From Planctomycetota bacterium (GTDB lineage: Bacteria > Planctomycetota > SZUA-567), in NCBI GenBank assembly GCA_020860865.1, contig JAJBTL010000265.1, positions 1 to 7,530 of the forward strand: a DNA stretch of 7,530 bases. The letters run 5' to 3'. Under the pieces are notes generated by a model. It was not told the DNA's origin and did no database searches. It was given only the letters and a program-made list of their open reading frames with translations. A program made the translations under genes and the position numbers. This document shows, piece after piece, positions 6,422 through 7,530 of this stretch (its first letter is position 1; each line of letters starts with the position of its first letter).

Positions 6422-6659
6422 TTATATATTTTCTGTAAAATCCTCAAGCGGTGCATCGAAGTCATCAGCCATCCAAACCATGACCTTTTCCTAATCCGCG
6501 CAGGATGGCGATCCCACCCTTTTCAGGATTGTTCTTGGATGGCGGTTCGGGATCTACGGTAAAGGTGATTATGACATGTCCCGTCGGAACATCATCCGGC
6601 AGTTCGATAGTAACTTTACGATCGGGCGGGATGACGATTTTTTGACTAAACGTTTTCAT
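6422..6659 (-). pseudogene. Small antitoxin-like gene with a one-base frameshift near its 3' end
   Basis: From ATG at 6659 (AGGA, complement of 6667-6670, 7 nt upstream) the frame gives 64 residues and stops at TGA (complement of 6465-6467). The body is beta-rich (KIVIPPDRKVTIELPDDVP, then GHVIITFTVDPEPP) and ends GLGKGHGLDG. Removing one base (the G at 6482 on the plus strand) changes the end to GLGKGMVWMADDFDAPLEDF, then TENI and TAA (complement of 6422-6424), giving 78 residues. GK-x-W-x-ADDFDAPLEDF is the typical tail of antitoxins found beside this PIN type, so the rebuilt frame is convincing. As it stands, the encoded protein lacks the toxin-binding tail. It may still bind DNA or be inert. 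An in-window alternative is a +1 shift at the stop itself. Confidence 0.68.
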
Positions 6660-6681
6660 TCGCATTTCCTCGTATATCAAG

Positions 6682-6709
6682 CCTGAGGCTGAGTACTCAA
6701 TGACTCAGG
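6682..6709. promoter_or_regulatory. Candidate operator dyad in the leader of the leftward toxin-antitoxin operon
   Basis: CCTGAG (6682-6687) and CTCAGG (6704-6709) flank the ten-base palindrome TGAGTACTCA (6690-6699). Four TGAG/CTCA half-sites lie in 28 bases, just downstream of the predicted transcription start. Toxin-antitoxin operons are usually repressed by their antitoxin at such dyads. Confidence 0.5.
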
Positions 6710-6726
6710 TATGCGCCGGCTACTTC

Positions 6727-6735
6727 ATTATACCA
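6727..6735 (-). promoter_or_regulatory. Extended -10 promoter of the leftward toxin-antitoxin operon
   Basis: The minus strand reads TGGTATAAT (complement of 6727-6735), a perfect -10 hexamer with the TGn extension. No good -35 is present 16-18 bases upstream, which is common for extended -10 promoters. A start near 6720 would give a leader of about 60 nt before the ATG at 6659. Confidence 0.6.
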
Positions 6736-6861
6736 TTATCTTGTCGTATGGACGTGCTGAACAATCGGTAGTATCCAAATCGGACCAGTGTTCGCAAGTG
6801 AAAGGTTCTGTCTCCATGATGACAGGATAGGGCGATATCCATTTAAATAGGTCTTTTTAAT

Positions 6862-6889
6862 TTGAAATTGGTCGATGAGGCATTACACT
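6862..6889 (+). promoter_or_regulatory. Putative promoter of the rightward toxin-antitoxin pair
   Basis: TTGAAA (6862-6867) and TACACT (6884-6889) are separated by 16 bases in an AT-rich stretch (19 of 60 bases G or C in 6841-6900). The predicted start, near 6896, is about 22 nt before the ATG. Confidence 0.4.
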
Positions 6890-6917
6890 ATATGCAGGTG
6901 AAGTGGAGGCAAGAAAA

Positions 6918-7142
6918 ATGGACATAACCCTAACCGAACTCAAAAGAAACCCTGGCAAATATATCGATGCGGCGAATTCTGAACCAATATACATCACCAA
7001 AAACGGCAAGAGGGTCGCCAAGTTGACAGGAACCAATGCTGAACGCGTGGCCAAGATGGAAACAATATTTGGCATCATTCCGCACGACGTGGATCTGAAA
7101 AAATCGAAACTGGAAAGACTCCATGATAAGGGCTCTCTTTGA
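6918..7142 (+). CDS. Phd/YefM-type antitoxin of the rightward pair
   Basis: 74 residues from ATG at 6918, chosen over the upstream GTG at 6903 because GGAGG (6905-6909) lies 8 nt before it. The N-terminal pattern (MDITLTELKRNPGKYIDAAN, then PIYITKNGKRVAKL) is the Phd/YefM fold: a beta strand, a helix with N-P-G-K-Y, and the ITKNGKRVA hairpin. The C-terminal part (FGIIPHDVDLKKSKLERL) is the flexible toxin-binding arm and matches antitoxins next to PIN_3-type toxins. Its last 20 nt overlap the toxin gene in another frame, so the two are co-transcribed and probably coupled. Expected to repress the operon. Confidence 0.87.
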   Translation: MDITLTELKRNPGKYIDAANSEPIYITKNGKRVAKLTGTNAERVAKMETIFGIIPHDVDLKKSKLERLHDKGSL

Positions 7143-7491
7143 CACCAATGTACTTTTGGATGCCCTGGCCGATCGAGAGGGGTTTAGCGAAGATGCCAAG
7201 GCGCTCTTCCGGCTTGTGGCGGAGGAAAAAATACATGGCTACATAAGCGGGAGTTGCATTACTGATATTTACTACATTTTACGCAAGGAGGTCGGCCTGA
7301 AGCAATGCCGTTATGCGCTTGGTATACTGCTGGACTTCTTTACGATTGTGAGCGTAGGTGGAACGGCTTGCTCCACGGCTTTTGAAATGGGCTGGGACGA
7401 TTACGAAGACGCGGTCGTTGCCACCTGCGCGATAAGCGCAAAGGTGGATGTTTTAGTAACTCGTGACGCTAAATTCCTAGGTTCTGTCTGA
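7123..7491 (+). CDS. PIN_3-type PIN-domain toxin, probably truncated at its C-terminus
   Basis: 122 residues. Acidic residues expected for a PIN nuclease are present: D7 in ALFDTNVLLD, D48 in SCITDIYYIL, D92/D93/D96 in WDDYEDAVVA, and D115 in LVTRDAKF. SGSCITDIYYILRK and YEDAVVATCA are characteristic of the PIN_3 (PF13470) branch, predicted RNase toxins. The ATG lies inside the antitoxin gene (20 nt overlap). The frame ends at TGA only seven residues after D115, while family members normally continue with a strand and a P-x-E-F-L-like end. Another frame across the stop reads LNYPTVQFSEASAL and stays open to the window edge, which would suit that missing end. The core nuclease fold is nearly complete; activity is uncertain. 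Confidence 0.85.
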   Translation: MIRALFDTNVLLDALADREGFSEDAKALFRLVAEEKIHGYISGSCITDIYYILRKEVGLKQCRYALGILLDFFTIVSVGGTACSTAFEMGWDDYEDAVVATCAISAKVDVLVTRDAKFLGSV

Positions 7492-7530
7492 ATTATCCGA
7501 CGGTGCAATTTTCCGAAGCAAGCGCCTTAT

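Noticed and set aside
6385..6465. A longer Phd antitoxin starting at ATG 6465
   Set aside because: The extra 27 residues do not look like a Phd N-terminus, this DNA encodes the tail of the upstream antitoxin in another frame, and ATG 6384 has a well-placed AGGAG.
6465..6500. Programmed +1 frameshift, as in the release factor 2 gene, to explain the split antitoxin
   Set aside because: No Shine-Dalgarno-like stimulator at the right distance from the TGA and no CTT-TGA slippery site; a one-base insertion is simpler.
6808..6825. Small inverted repeat CTGTC-N8-GACAG in the intergenic region of the two modules
   Set aside because: Only five pairs with an eight-base loop and no T-tract; too weak to call a terminator or operator.
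6803..7489. An 11-base direct repeat, AGGTTCTGTCT, at 6803-6813 and 7479-7489 flanking the rightward toxin-antitoxin pair
   Set aside because: Several 11-base repeats are expected by chance in a window this size, the second copy lies inside the toxin gene, and no integrase or transposase is present.

Overview
The window comes from a flagellated Gram-negative bacterium with GC-rich DNA. A flagellar chaperone gene and two exported envelope proteins, one ending as an outer-membrane beta-barrel, support this. The style (FliS with an EKGGEI motif, duplicated META domains, PIN toxin modules) would fit a deltaproteobacterium-like lineage, but nothing here fixes the taxonomy.

Left part (1-5747, GC-rich). 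A leftward fliS gene runs off the left edge and carries an unusual proline-rich tail. A sequence close to the sigma-28 consensus, with exact spacing, lies upstream of it. Divergent from fliS is an exported protein of two META (HslJ-type) domains, closed by a strong intrinsic terminator (1844-1871). Next comes a very large TPR/outer-membrane protein of the phage N4 receptor (NfrA) type. It has six tandem units of about 90 residues, TPRs and an NfrA-like C-terminal barrel domain. It is split in the same reading frame by a single amber codon (4626-4628), so it is read here as two pieces of one 1256-codon gene.

Right part (5748-7530, visibly lower GC). Two divergently arranged toxin-antitoxin modules form a small accessory island. 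The leftward operon holds a frameshifted antitoxin, a Phd-type antitoxin and a VapC-type PIN toxin. Both antitoxins, although unlike at their N-termini, encode the same DDFDAPL tail. The rightward pair is a Phd-type antitoxin overlapping a PIN_3-type toxin whose C-terminus may also be broken by a frameshift.

No RNA genes, CRISPR arrays or insertion sequences were seen. The most notable points are the in-frame amber codon in the NfrA-like gene, the antitoxin rebuilt by removing one base, and the tail shared by two different antitoxins.
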